Notes: generated by a model from the sequence alone, not told the origin. A DNA stretch of 63,479 nt from Acidobacteriota bacterium (GCA_003165315.1 PLSX01000051.1:1-63479); one strand, 5' to 3'. Counted from the stretch's first letter, positions 35,046-43,768 are shown. Numbers and translations are program-made.

Positions 35046-35584
35046 GTGCTCGTTTCGTATCATGTATGCCGGTCTTTGTTTGGGTTTAATTGACTGCAGA
35101 TTCAGGCCCGGCAGGGCCGGAAGAATGTGGCCCATGGCGACAGCCGTGGGGTAGGAAAAACGACAAGGTCGCGTCGTGAGCCCCGGCAGGGGCGACAGAG
35201 CCGTGAGTTGCGCCATACGATTCTGTCGCCCCTGCCGGGGCTTGATTTTTGCACTTGTACGCCGGCCCCATGGCTGTCGCCATGGGCCACATTCTGACGC
35301 CGCATCGCGGCTTAACCAATCATCCTGTAGTGATTCCATAGCCTTGGCCCGTGTGAGCCGGGTGAAATAGGACAATGAGCCGAAATTGCTGCCGCCAAGG
35401 GCTGAAATTTGATTGAGGTTCATCAAGTCGAGTGTTGGAAACCTCCCAGGATTAAAAATCTCCACAACGCAGATACCATCGACAAGATTGCCCGGCTTCA
35501 TGAGGGGAAAGCGCGTACAATTTCATCAAGATTGGGGGGCGATTTTGGACCCGGGGTTGCGGGAACAGATCAAGGGAGACCTTG
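35046..35584. other. Intergenic region with nested palindromes and a possible gene remnant
   Basis: About 540 bases. A nested inverted-repeat element fills 35122-35295. To its right (about 35300-35500) the minus strand reads 'VVEIFNPGRFPTLDLMNLNQ' and 'GGSNFGSLSYFTRLTRAKA', which looks protein-like and then runs into the palindromes, so it may be the stump of a gene. I cannot name its family. Confidence 0.5.
35122..35295. repeat. Nested inverted-repeat element (30-bp outer, 21-bp inner arms)
   Basis: The outer arms 35122-35151 and 35266-35295 (AGAATGTGGCCCATGGCGAC then agcc(g/a)tgggg) match at 29 of 30 positions. The inner arms 35179-35199 and 35222-35242 (AGCCCCGGCAGGGGCGACAG then A) match at all 21 positions. 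As RNA this would fold into a long two-part hairpin. It lies downstream of arsC and could also end the ars transcript. Confidence 0.85.
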
Positions 35585-36586
35585 ATGACAGCGACATATC
35601 GCGCAGTGATGTTGACGAAGAAAGGTGGGCCGGAAGTTCTGCAAGTCGTCGAACTGCCGATTGAGCAGCCGGGTCCGGGGCAACTGCGCATTCGTGTGCA
35701 CGCGGCCGGCGTGGGCGCCACCGATTTGACCATGCTTGCGGGCAACTATATGTTTGCGCCCAAGATCCCATTCGTGCCGGGCTACGAGGTTGCCGGCGCC
35801 GTTGAGGCAATTGGCGCCGGGGTGACGGGATTCCGAGTGGGCCAGCGGGTGGCCGCGCTCACAGTTTATGGAGGCTTTGCCGAGCTTCTGGTACGTGAGG
35901 CCGAACACTTCCTGCCGATCCCTGACGGCGTCTCGAACCGCGATGCGGCAGCAGTGATTCTGAACTACGTCACGGCGTGGCAGATGATCCATCGCGTGGC
36001 AAAAGTGCAGCATGGCCAAACCGCCTTGGTTACCGCCGCAGCCGGGGGAGTGGGCACGGCCGCTCTGCAATTATTGCGGCTGGCGGGAGTGAAAGCCTAC
36101 GGCGCCGCGTCTTCTTCAAAGCATGCGCTTTTACGTTCACTGGGTGCGACGCCCATCGACTACCGCGCTGGGGCGCTCGACCGCCTCGTACGAACTCTCG
36201 AACCAAGCGGAGTCGATTACGCGTTTGACGCGGTGGGGGGGAGCAATATCGGTCTGTGCATCAGGGCGCTCAAGCGGGGCGGCATGGTTGTCGGCTTTGG
36301 CTTCATGGCAGCCGCCGGAACACTTGCCAAGGTGGCCATGTTCGGTAATCTCTTGGTCGGTGCGCGCTTGCGAGGACGCCGCGGCGATTTTTACGGCATT
36401 TCGGCGCTTTACCGGAAGGACCCCAAGCCCTTGCGTGAAGATTTGCCTATCATCTTCGCCTTCCTCGCGGAAAACAGGATCGATCCACTCGTTACTCACA
36501 CCTTCCCGCTACTCGAAGCAAGAAAGGCTCTGGCACTCCTGGCCACGGGTTCTGTTCAAGGCAAAATCGTCCTGGAGAATGCTTGA
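35585..36586 (+). CDS. Zinc-independent MDR oxidoreductase (quinone oxidoreductase-like)
   Basis: The 333-residue medium-chain dehydrogenase/reductase has a GroES-like N-terminal domain ('GPEVLQVVELPIEQPGPGQL', 'VPGYEVAGAVEAIGAGV') and a Rossmann domain with 'VTAAAGGVGTAALQL' (about 155-169). The zinc-ligand cysteines of alcohol dehydrogenases are absent, as in the quinone oxidoreductase/zeta-crystallin group. NADPH is the expected cofactor; the substrate is unknown. The ATG at 35585 follows GGGAGA by about 6 bases. Confidence 0.9.
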   Translation: MTATYRAVMLTKKGGPEVLQVVELPIEQPGPGQLRIRVHAAGVGATDLTMLAGNYMFAPKIPFVPGYEVAGAVEAIGAGVTGFRVGQRVAALTVYGGFAELLVREAEHFLPIPDGVSNRDAAAVILNYVTAWQMIHRVAKVQHGQTALVTAAAGGVGTAALQLLRLAGVKAYGAASSSKHALLRSLGATPIDYRAGALDRLVRTLEPSGVDYAFDAVGGSNIGLCIRALKRGGMVVGFGFMAAAGTLAKVAMFGNLLVGARLRGRRGDFYGISALYRKDPKPLREDLPIIFAFLAENRIDPLVTHTFPLLEARKALALLATGSVQGKIVLENA

Positions 36587-36685
36587 GTTTAGGGGATGCG
36601 TTGAATCACCGTGATCGTGGGCTTTAGTGCTGCGTGATTTTTCTACCGACAGCGCGCAAATGGTTCGTTCCCTTGGCCCATAGCC

Positions 36686-37084
36686 TCAGACCCAAAAGAT
36701 TTTCAGGACGGTCCCCGCGCGCTCAAAGTCCTTGTCACTGGTGACGACGGTTGCCTTCTGGGCTTGGGCGAGGGCGGCGGCGAAGCTGTCAGCGTAGGGG
36801 AGATTGAATTGAGCTTTCAGGCTTGCGGCCGACTTGGCCAATCCCATATCCACGTCAAAAATCTGAATGGGGAGCTGGGCGATCTCTTGCAGTTTTGCCG
36901 CGGCAGCCTTCTCTCCATGTGTCCGCCAGATCGAGTAATAGACCTCACCCCAGTTAATCACCGACATCGCGAGAGGGCGCTGAAAATCTGCTGCCGCGGT
37001 GAGGAGTTCCTCGACTTTGGCTGCCCCCGGACGATTTTCGAAAAAAGTCATGAGGGCGCTTGCATCCAACACAAGAGATTTCAT
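36686..37084 (-). CDS. vapC: VapC-type PIN-domain toxin
   Basis: The 132-residue PIN ribonuclease has 'VLDASALMTFFE' (Asp7), 'INWGEVYY' (Glu47), 'PYADSFAAALA' (Asp99) and 'TSDKDF' (Asp117), giving the four acidic residues of the metal site. VapC toxins cleave tRNA or rRNA when the antitoxin is lost. Its ATG overlaps the antitoxin stop by 4 bases. The stop is about 100 bases from the oxidoreductase gene, tail to tail. Confidence 0.9.
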   Translation of the reverse strand: MKSLVLDASALMTFFENRPGAAKVEELLTAAADFQRPLAMSVINWGEVYYSIWRTHGEKAAAAKLQEIAQLPIQIFDVDMGLAKSAASLKAQFNLPYADSFAAALAQAQKATVVTSDKDFERAGTVLKIFWV

Positions 37085-37317
37085 AGGGCTCGCTCGCGCT
37101 TGCGGGATTCAAGCAGACTGGCGAGCGCCGAGGGTTCTTCTTTAAGTGAGCCTCTCAGGCCACGGATGAATTCGTGGGTGATGGGCTGGACGATGATCCG
37201 CCCACCATCCTCCAAAAAGGTGACCCGCGTCCCTTTCTTGATCCCATATCGCCGGCGAAGGCGAGCGGGAATAACGAGTTGACCCTTGGTGGTAACGACG
37301 CTGGTTTCGGCCTTCAT
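37081..37317 (-). CDS. vapB: AbrB/MazE-type (VapB) antitoxin
   Basis: The 78-residue protein has an N-terminal SpoVT/AbrB swapped-hairpin domain ('VVTTKGQLVIPARLRRRYGIKKGTR...') that binds DNA. The C-terminal arm (about 50-78, 'LRGSLKEEPSALASLLESRK') would bind and block VapC. It is the first gene of the pair, with a near-consensus promoter and an inverted repeat upstream, as expected for autoregulation. Confidence 0.9.
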   Translation of the reverse strand: MKAETSVVTTKGQLVIPARLRRRYGIKKGTRVTFLEDGGRIIVQPITHEFIRGLRGSLKEEPSALASLLESRKRERAL

Positions 37318-37338
37318 TGGACACCTGCCTTCCCATTA

Positions 37339-37367
37339 ATCTTACCTCCAGCCGTGATGTAAGTCAA
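37339..37367 (-). promoter_or_regulatory. vapBC promoter with inverted repeat
   Basis: On the minus strand, TTGACT (37367-37362) and TAAGAT (37344-37339) are 17 bases apart. CTTAC/GTAAG half-sites (37341-37345 and 37359-37363) separated by 13 bases lie across the spacer and edge of the hexamers and could be bound by the VapB dimer. Confidence 0.72.
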
Positions 37368-37429
37368 AGTTCATAAGTCTTACTTCGCTGCATTCGGGGC
37401 TCTCACAGCGATTACTCTCAAAAGACAAT

Positions 37430-37458
37430 TTGAAACTTTTGGGTGATGCAGCTAGAAT
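37430..37458 (+). promoter_or_regulatory. rpmE promoter
   Basis: TTGAAA (37430-37435) and TAGAAT (37453-37458) are separated by 17 bases, placing transcription start near 37465, about 27 bases before the rpmE ATG. Confidence 0.7.
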
Positions 37459-37491
37459 GAAGGTTTGCACTAGAGGCAAATAAGGAGTCTT

Positions 37492-37734
37492 ATGAAGGAA
37501 AAGATTCACCCCGTATATCATGAGGTCACTGTGGTCTGCGCTTGTGGCAGCACTTTCAAGACGCGCTCCACGTACAAGAACGACATTCTGCACATGGAAA
37601 TCTGTTCCAAGTGCCATCCATTCTTCACCGGCAAGCAGAAGCTGATTGATACCGGTGGACGCGTGGAGCGGTTCCAGAAGAAGTATGCCGGATTCAAGCG
37701 CGAAGGTGCTGCGGCCGCCGAACCGAAAGCCTAG
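37492..37734 (+). CDS. rpmE: 50S ribosomal protein L31
   Basis: This 80-residue L31 is of the zinc-containing type: Cys16 and Cys18 in 'VCACGS', and Cys38 and Cys41 in 'CSKCHPFF'. The usual L31 core '[14 protein letters not shown]' and '[21 protein letters not shown]' is intact, with a short Ala-rich tail. It joins the large ribosomal subunit near the central protuberance. AAGGAG lies 7 bases before the ATG. An intrinsic terminator follows. Confidence 0.97.
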   Translation: MKEKIHPVYHEVTVVCACGSTFKTRSTYKNDILHMEICSKCHPFFTGKQKLIDTGGRVERFQKKYAGFKREGAAAAEPKA

Positions 37735-37763
37735 TCCGGCCGAGTCGCAAATAACCAGGTTTT

Positions 37764-37820
37764 GTAGGGGCACCCCTTGTGGGTGCCTTTTTGGTGGGTG
37801 CCTACAAGGGGCGCCCCTAC
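37764..37820. repeat. Inverted repeat after rpmE (17-bp arms)
   Basis: GTAGGGGCACCCCTTGT (37764-37780) and ACAAGGGGCGCCCCTAC (37804-37820) are inverted copies with one mismatch. The left half also forms the rpmE terminator. Elements of this GTAGGGGC(A/G)CCCCTTGTGGG type are frequent intergenic repeats. Confidence 0.8.
37769..37792 (+). terminator. rpmE intrinsic terminator
   Basis: GGCACCC-CTTGT-GGGTGCC is a perfect 7-bp stem followed directly by TTTTT, 34 bases after the rpmE stop. It is embedded in the inverted repeat at 37764-37820. Confidence 0.85.
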
Positions 37821-37850
37821 GACAGGCGCTAATAATTGAACGGGAGCCGG

Positions 37851-38651
37851 ATGGCCACAGTTCCACCCCTCGATCCTTACATCTCCAAGCCCAAGGTTTA
37901 TCTGGTGGGGCGCCAGCAAGTTGCGAACGACGAGCTGGCTCGCTTCCTTGCCGATGAGGGCATGGTGTTTTCCACTGACGCTCCCGCGGGCGGCGAGGCC
38001 CTGGCGGAAATCGCCGGGCGCGTCTGCTACATGTCATTTGGCAAGGGGCGAAAGAGCAATCGCGAGTACCTGGACAACATCCTGACTTCCAAACACGGCA
38101 GCGTGCTCGAGCATGCTGTGTGGTGCGTGCTGATCACCGGCGTCAGCCGTGCTCTTACCCACGAACTGGTTCGCCACCGCGCCGGTTTCGGATACTCCCA
38201 ACTCTCCCAGCGCTATGTGGACGAAAGCGATGCCCGCTACGTGGTGCCGCCCCTCTATCAGGAAAATCCTGAGTTGCGCGAGAAATGGCAGCAGACCATT
38301 GAGACGCTGCGCACCGCCTATACCGAACTTGCCGAAGCCACCGTGCAGTACGTGCAGCAGAAGCACCCTGAAATGTCTCCGCGGGACCGGCGCAAATGGG
38401 CGCGGCAGGCCGCCCGCTCCATTCTTCCCAATGCCACCGAGACCAAGATTTTCGTGACCGGGAATTCCCGCGCCTGGCGGCACTTCCTTGAACTGCGCGG
38501 CAGTGTTCACGCCGACACGGAAATCCGCTTGCTGGCGGTTGAGGTCTACCGTCTCTTCAAGAAAGAATCCCCCAATATCTTTCAGGACATCGAGCTAGTC
38601 GATGAGCCCGATGGAATGCCCTCCGTCCACGTTACTCACTCCAAAGTTTAG
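37851..38651 (+). CDS. thyX: FAD-dependent thymidylate synthase
   Basis: ThyX makes dTMP from dUMP using methylene-tetrahydrofolate, FAD and NADPH. The 266-residue protein has the signature 'RHRAGFGYSQLSQRYV' (108-123), one residue longer between RHR and the second Ser than the textbook RHRX7S motif. It also contains 'SVLEHAVWCVLITGVSR' and 'PNATETKIFVTGNSRAWRHFLELR'. The ATG follows GGGAGCCGG; a TTG 15 bases upstream is in frame but less likely. No thyA is seen in the window. The next gene follows after 12 bases. Confidence 0.95.
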   Translation: MATVPPLDPYISKPKVYLVGRQQVANDELARFLADEGMVFSTDAPAGGEALAEIAGRVCYMSFGKGRKSNREYLDNILTSKHGSVLEHAVWCVLITGVSRALTHELVRHRAGFGYSQLSQRYVDESDARYVVPPLYQENPELREKWQQTIETLRTAYTELAEATVQYVQQKHPEMSPRDRRKWARQAARSILPNATETKIFVTGNSRAWRHFLELRGSVHADTEIRLLAVEVYRLFKKESPNIFQDIELVDEPDGMPSVHVTHSKV

Positions 38652-38663
38652 AGAGGTCTGCCC

Positions 38664-40361
38664 GTGAGCCTCGATGCGCTGCAAGAGCGGGCTCCCATAA
38701 CCGCACTTGCTGGCCTTTTAGGCGGTGCGATCCTCACGTTTCTTTTTCTGCTCGTGGCCATGGCGGAAATCGGTTGGGCAGTGCGAGTTTCCATCCATGC
38801 ATTTGTTCTCCCCATGGCCCTCGCGGGTGCTTCTCTGATGACCGGGTGGGGAGCACGGCTCTATTTCCGCAATTCTTTGCGCGTAAGCCTGGTGGTGGCT
38901 GCGGTCCTGGTCTTGCTCGTGGCTGCCTCCGCGTGCATCAGCCTCGCCTTCTTCGATGTCTCTTTTGATGGCCAGGGATACCACCAGGAGGGAGTCTATC
39001 AGCTGGCGCACGGTTGGAATCCGCTCGTTACTCGATACATCAGCCCGATTTCCGTTGATCAAGACGTCAAGTTGATTCACTTTCCCAAAGGCTCCTGGAT
39101 TATTGGCGCGGCAATGTACCGTTTGACGGGGCGCATCGAATCCGGCAAATTCGCCAGCCTGCTCCTGGTCTGTGCAACATTCTGCCTGGCGCTTCCCGTT
39201 TTTTCGGGCATGAGAAAAAGACCGGGTGCCTGGTCCCTAGTCATGGCAGCGCTGGTGGCGGCAAACCCTGTGGCGCTTTGCCAGGTTTTGACTTTCTATG
39301 TGGACGGGCAAATGGCTTCGCTGCTTGCCTGCCTGGCTGCGCTCTGTTACCTCGCCGTCGCCGATGGCAATCCCTGGGTGGACCTGCTGATTTTTGAAAC
39401 CGCCGTTCTCCTCGTCCAGGTAAAGTTCACGGGAATGGTGTACGTCGCGATCTTTTTTGCCGGATTCATAGCTCTGCTCATTTGGCAGAAGCAGCCCTTG
39501 CGAAAATATGTTTACATGGGGGCGCTGGCGCTTGAGCTTGGGACATTTGTATTGGGAATGAATCCCTACGTGTTCAACATTTTCGAAAATGGCCACCCGT
39601 TCTACCCATTTTACGGTAGAGGCGATTTCGCCAAAATCACCTTGACCGATACCACTCCTCCTGAATTCTTGCAGGCAAATCGCCCTCGAAACCTCGCCCG
39701 GTCGATCTTCTCCCGATCCCGCGAATGGCCGCCCGGGTCAACGCTCAAAGCGCCCTGGCAGGTTGATCGCCGTGAATGGGCCGCATTTGAGGAGCCCGAC
39801 GCGCTGGTGGGTGGATTTGGCCCGCTCTTCCCAGCGGGCCTGGTGCTATCCCTGGTGCTCCTCACGGCGGGCTTGGCGCAGAGCCGCGCCGGGATGGCGA
39901 TCAGCGCGGTTGTTATTCTTATCTTGATTGGTTCCGTACTACCCGTTTCCGGCTGCTGGTGGGCCCGCTATGCCCCGCAAGTATGGCTGGTTCCGCTGGT
40001 GGCGCTGGCGCCTTTCGGGGGCACATTTGAGAAGCCGCTGATGCGCCGTCTTGCCTGGCTGGTGTTGCTTTTGCTTACCGTGAACGTGATGGGGATAGCC
40101 CTGGTCAATTATCGCGCCAATCGGATCGCCACGCGCGAGACCACTGAGAGTCTCGATGATCTAGGGTCTCACGCTCCGTTTAAGGTGGCGTTCGGCTATT
40201 TCCACTCCAACCGTATCCGCCTGCGTGAAGCGGGAATCGCTCTTACCGAGGATGAAGGGCACCTGAAGTGCGATCCCGAAGTCAAAGAAAATGACGACCT
40301 CTGCATCGAACACCAAGCCGTCCCCCCGGAAAGCTCGATGCGATATCCTGGTGTTCAGTGA
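38664..40361 (+). CDS. Polytopic membrane protein, GT-C-like
   Basis: The 565-residue protein has about ten hydrophobic segments. After the third comes 'SFDGQGYHQEGVYQLAHGWNP', resembling the first acidic extracytoplasmic loop of GT-C glycosyltransferases, where an Asp acts in catalysis. The C-terminus is soluble and acidic. It starts with GTG after GAGAGG and lies 12 bases from thyX, so co-transcription is likely. The donor and acceptor are unknown, and the GT-C assignment is inference from topology and this loop. Its last 7 bases overlap the convergent DUF6544 gene. Confidence 0.75.
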   Translation: MSLDALQERAPITALAGLLGGAILTFLFLLVAMAEIGWAVRVSIHAFVLPMALAGASLMTGWGARLYFRNSLRVSLVVAAVLVLLVAASACISLAFFDVSFDGQGYHQEGVYQLAHGWNPLVTRYISPISVDQDVKLIHFPKGSWIIGAAMYRLTGRIESGKFASLLLVCATFCLALPVFSGMRKRPGAWSLVMAALVAANPVALCQVLTFYVDGQMASLLACLAALCYLAVADGNPWVDLLIFETAVLLVQVKFTGMVYVAIFFAGFIALLIWQKQPLRKYVYMGALALELGTFVLGMNPYVFNIFENGHPFYPFYGRGDFAKITLTDTTPPEFLQANRPRNLARSIFSRSREWPPGSTLKAPWQVDRREWAAFEEPDALVGGFGPLFPAGLVLSLVLLTAGLAQSRAGMAISAVVILILIGSVLPVSGCWWARYAPQVWLVPLVALAPFGGTFEKPLMRRLAWLVLLLLTVNVMGIALVNYRANRIATRETTESLDDLGSHAPFKVAFGYFHSNRIRLREAGIALTEDEGHLKCDPEVKENDDLCIEHQAVPPESSMRYPGVQ

Positions 40362-41068
40362 CACGTCGTAAACGAAGTGACTTCACCGCGAAAATACGTG
40401 AAGGGTCCCTCAGGGAGATGCCAGGATGCTTCAACTCGAAGTGCCACGCGGAGCCCCTCCCATACCTTAAACTCCTGGCAGGTACCCGACCACGGCGTCA
40501 GCACCGAGTGCTTGCCAACCAGGCGCGGCCGATTCGCCCGGCAGGCGATAGGATGCCCTTCTTCGTCCATCTCTAAATCGACCGTCGCATTCGCCAGATC
40601 CCTGCGGTCTTGCAACCGCAGCGTCCGATTTTCCGCGGCGGTGAATTCAAGCGAGGAGTGATTGAGCAGCATGGGCGGGCAGAGGAGAATCTCCCCGAGG
40701 TAGCGCTGAATTTCACCCTTGTCCAGGTCCGGCCCCACGAACTCTTTTACTGGAATCACCCAGCCTAACTTCAGCGCCAGGCGGCCTCGCCCATCTCCAT
40801 AAGCATCGGTCACGACGCATGATGTTAACTTTCCGCCAAAGCGGGCTTCCCACCAAAAGCTGCTTTGGATTGCATCAATCCATTGCTTGGCTGTGAACGG
40901 TACCCACCTCGCATTGGGCGCAAGGCAAATTTCGCCTCTCTGGGCGATCTTGACTCCGCGGACAAGGCGCGCGGCATTCTCTCCCCCGGGAAAACAGAAT
41001 GCTCTCAACTGACCGAGCAGGATTCGGATTTTTTCATCAGGCTGGTGAGAAGTCAATGCATGTGCCAC
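40355..41068 (-). CDS. DUF6544-family protein
   Basis: The 237-residue protein has motifs that I associate with DUF6544: 'RWVPFTAKQWIDAIQSSFWWEA', 'LALKLGWVIPVKEFVGPDLDKGEIQRYLGEILLCPPMLL' and 'GFRVPFTYFRGEVTSF'-like ends. No catalytic role is known. It has no signal peptide or strong membrane helix. A ribosome site is not obvious before the ATG at 41068. The family call is from memory of motifs, so it is moderately secure. Confidence 0.72.
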   Translation of the reverse strand: MAHALTSHQPDEKIRILLGQLRAFCFPGGENAARLVRGVKIAQRGEICLAPNARWVPFTAKQWIDAIQSSFWWEARFGGKLTSCVVTDAYGDGRGRLALKLGWVIPVKEFVGPDLDKGEIQRYLGEILLCPPMLLNHSSLEFTAAENRTLRLQDRRDLANATVDLEMDEEGHPIACRANRPRLVGKHSVLTPWSGTCQEFKVWEGLRVALRVEASWHLPEGPFTYFRGEVTSFTTCH

Positions 41069-41096
41069 CTTTCGACCCGGCTATTATACGCGCGGG

Positions 41097-42101
41097 TTAG
41101 GTACGTGAAACCTCTTCCTGCTTTTCCACACGGATCCGGCCACTTTGATTAGGGAGAGGGTTCCCATACACAACCCGAATGGGCACTCCGCGGCTTTTCA
41201 AGGGTTCAACTCGTTTTGCCCATCTATTGGATTGCTCGCATAACCATGCAGGGTGGTTCGACGCCACTTGCACCATGCTCTGGGTTTTCAAGGAGGCTGC
41301 CCGGATCTCCTGCCTCACGGCGTCTCGCGTCTCCTGGAGCGTCGTTCGCAGTATGGCCCGGGGCATACGTTCCGCCAGCGGCTGAATCAGCCAGCGAAAC
41401 TCCCACGGGATGCCGCGGCTCAAGTCGGTCATTTCCATCTCAACGTACACACCGTCTTCATGCTGTTCGAGGCGCGTTACGCCGAACGTCCGCCAGACAT
41501 AACCCGGCCCGTGGTCCTGGGGAAGCAAATGCTCGCTGGGCTCTCCATAGTCAGCTACCGTCTGCACCCGGACAGAGGTGCTCATGCTGTATGCCCTGTC
41601 GGCGCCCAGCCTCGTGATCTCCACATCGTCGTCCGTCTCCACCGCGCTGGTCACGGAGTAAGCCTTCCCCATCATTCGCAGGGTTACCTTCTCATGGTCG
41701 GGGGTCCGTTGGAGCACCGTTGCTTTCACCACCATGGGCCGATAGAAATCTTTGTAGTGTTCGTAGTCATTGAGTACGCCCATCACGTCACCGAGCTTCG
41801 CTTTCGGAACGAACACCGCACCGATCCAGTCGTGGATCAGTCCGTTCGGCGCCAAGTGTGGGCTTTCGCCGTTCACGGGTCCCACCAGGATCTCGCCTGC
41901 CCGCACCCGCTGAGCCAGGTCCTGCTCCTCGTCCACCCACAGGAATGGCGCTTGTCTACTGGCGCGCTTCTCCATCCGTGTCCTCGCTGCACCGACATAA
42001 GCATCCCACTCCTGAAGAGTTTCAGGCTTGAGATCTGCCGCGCTTGACAGCGCGGGGGCCAGCAGAAGAACAAGGATTACGAGTTCCGTTCTGGATTTCA
42101 C
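41097..42101 (-). CDS. Secreted START/SRPBCC-like protein, unknown
   Basis: The 334-residue protein has a signal peptide ('LVILVLLLAPALSSA'). A body (about 75-270) has the spacing of START/polyketide-cyclase-like lipid-binding folds: 'LIHDWIGAVFVPKAKLGDVMGVLNDYEHYKDFY' followed by alternating strands and a long final helix ('IPWEFRWLIQPLAERMPRAILRTTLQETRDAV'). The GTG at 42101 is chosen because GAGGAGG lies 9 bases upstream; a GTG at 42128 is in frame without one. The ligand is unknown. It ends 28 bases upstream of the DUF6544 gene on the same strand, so the two probably form an operon. Confidence 0.7.
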   Translation of the reverse strand: MKSRTELVILVLLLAPALSSAADLKPETLQEWDAYVGAARTRMEKRASRQAPFLWVDEEQDLAQRVRAGEILVGPVNGESPHLAPNGLIHDWIGAVFVPKAKLGDVMGVLNDYEHYKDFYRPMVVKATVLQRTPDHEKVTLRMMGKAYSVTSAVETDDDVEITRLGADRAYSMSTSVRVQTVADYGEPSEHLLPQDHGPGYVWRTFGVTRLEQHEDGVYVEMEMTDLSRGIPWEFRWLIQPLAERMPRAILRTTLQETRDAVRQEIRAASLKTQSMVQVASNHPAWLCEQSNRWAKRVEPLKSRGVPIRVVYGNPLPNQSGRIRVEKQEEVSRT

Positions 42102-42350
42102 TTGAAGTGGCCTCCTCGGTTTGTTCACTTCAACGATCTTGGTTGAAGCGAGGCAGCGCTGAGTTATTCTGCTTCAGGCGAATTACTCAACAGCTACTCG
42201 CGTCTTCAACCGGGACTGCTCCTTCGCATACAAAGAAGAACCAAGTTACAGGAAGACTTCCAGCTAGGGAACCCCCCGGGGACAGTGGCGCAAGTCCCCA
42301 TCCCCAGGGTCTCCCATTGTCACCCTAACAGCGTTTTAGAGCCAGCAGGC

Positions 42351-43127
42351 TCAAGCTCCCATGCTCCTGGCCCGTTCCCGCCACTGCTCGTACTGTTTCT
42401 TGATTGCCGTCACGCGCGCATCGATTGCGGCTTTGGCATCTCCTTGAGCCTTGGCGGCTTTCTTGTGCAAGGCCTGCACTTTCGCTTCGGTCTCATTCTT
42501 GATTTGCTCAGACCGTTGCGCGGCCTGCTGCAACTTCGCTTGTAACCGGGCGTTGAGCCGGTCGATCCTGGCTTGTAACCTGGCCTTATGCTCCGCTTCT
42601 TCGCGAACCAGCTCGGCTTTCAACTGGTCAATTTCGGCACGCAACTCGGCGACTTCGCGGGCCCGTTGGGCTTCTTCGAAGCTCTTCCTGGCCGTGCGGA
42701 AGGCGGAGCCATTCAGTGCTTCCATTCTGGTGTCCACCGGGGTTACCCATTCTTCGCTGATATCCGCGACGATCGCGCACTTGCCGGGGGTGAGTGAGTT
42801 CGAAACTTCGGCAAGGAAATCCGAGTCGACTCCGGCCACGAACAGGTCGGCAAGGCTTCCCCCCATCGTGCCGGCCAGGGCCCCAACGGCGAGTCCAGCC
42901 GGGCCCCCCAGCAAGCCGATGAGGCTGCCGATCGCCGTTCCGCTCACCGTTCGAACAGGAAAATCGCCCTCGCCCTGTTTCACCGTAACTGTTCCATCAT
43001 CGTTTTTGTGGATGACGGCTTCCGCGTGGATCGTAATGCTTCCCTCGGAATCGATTTGATTGAGCGCTCGTGATCCCTCGTACGCTTTGGTTTCATTGTC
43101 AAAAACTACCACCAGCATCTTCTCCAT
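42351..43127 (-). CDS. DUF1269 protein with C-terminal coiled coil
   Basis: The 258-residue protein has an N-terminal DUF1269 domain (about 1-150): 'LVVVFDNETKAYEGSRAL', a Gly-rich hydrophobic stretch 'GSLIGLLGGPAGLAVGALAG' and 'KCAIVADISEEWVTPVDTRM'. Residues 150-258 form a long Lys/Glu/Ala/Gln coiled coil. DUF1269 proteins are linked to membrane or stress functions, but no biochemistry is established. AAGGAGGATGTC before the ATG is an excellent ribosome site. It is the last gene of the STAS-HdeD-DUF1269 set. Confidence 0.85.
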   Translation of the reverse strand: MEKMLVVVFDNETKAYEGSRALNQIDSEGSITIHAEAVIHKNDDGTVTVKQGEGDFPVRTVSGTAIGSLIGLLGGPAGLAVGALAGTMGGSLADLFVAGVDSDFLAEVSNSLTPGKCAIVADISEEWVTPVDTRMEALNGSAFRTARKSFEEAQRAREVAELRAEIDQLKAELVREEAEHKARLQARIDRLNARLQAKLQQAAQRSEQIKNETEAKVQALHKKAAKAQGDAKAAIDARVTAIKKQYEQWRERARSMGA

Positions 43128-43180
43128 GACATCCTCCTTTTCAAATGCTCGCATTCAGCGAGTAGATTGTTGAGTTAGAT

Positions 43181-43768
43181 TCAAACAACTCCTTCGAGTG
43201 CGACCCCGGCCAGCCTGTGGAGCGCTGTAGCAAACCCGATCAGCGAGGCCCCATCGAAAATAAGATCCACGCCAATCGCGAAGCCGATGAACCAGACACT
43301 CGAGAGCGGCATTTGGGCCAGGAGCATGATTCCCAACCCCAGCGAAACAATTCCCGAAAATACAGACCAACCCCAGCGCGGAAACTTCAACATTCCTGCC
43401 CCAATGGAGCGGACGAGACCGCCGACAATGAAGAAGGAAGCGAGGATCAGAGTTAGGCTGGCTGCCCCGGCGAGCGGATACCGGATCAGCAGATATCCGG
43501 TGACACCCCGGAACACTGCGCTGAGCAGAGACAGCAGAAAGCCCTGCCAGCTGTGAGTGCGAAAGGCATGTACGAAACCAAGGACGCCACTGAATAGCAG
43601 TATCCATCCGAAGACCAAAACCGTGCCAAAGGTAGCGCTCACGTCGCCGATCACGCATACCGCGCCAAGAAGCATGAACAAAATTCCAAGGGTGAGAAAC
43701 CATCCCCATGAACTGCGAATTTCCTCAATTCCCGCCGCGAGCGGGTTGCCAAACTGCTCGACTGACAT
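43181..43768 (-). CDS. HdeD/DUF308-family membrane protein
   Basis: The 195-residue protein has six membrane helices in three pairs, with the repeated DUF308 pattern ('SWGWFLTLGILFMLLGAV', 'FGWILLFSGVLGFVHAF', 'LTLILASFFIVGGLVRSI', 'WGWSVFSGIVSLGLGIML'). HdeD in E. coli contributes to acid resistance at high cell density. The ATG follows AAGGAGAAAACAAA. It is the middle gene of a three-gene set, 38 bases after the STAS-like gene and 53 bases before the DUF1269 gene. Confidence 0.9.
   Translation of the reverse strand: MSVEQFGNPLAAGIEEIRSSWGWFLTLGILFMLLGAVCVIGDVSATFGTVLVFGWILLFSGVLGFVHAFRTHSWQGFLLSLLSAVFRGVTGYLLIRYPLAGAASLTLILASFFIVGGLVRSIGAGMLKFPRWGWSVFSGIVSLGLGIMLLAQMPLSSVWFIGFAIGVDLIFDGASLIGFATALHRLAGVALEGVV

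Noticed and set aside
34599..35501. 300-codon minus-strand open frame across arsC
   Set aside because: Most of it is the shadow of arsC and of the palindromic element; only the first ~65 codons look protein-like and may be a gene stump.
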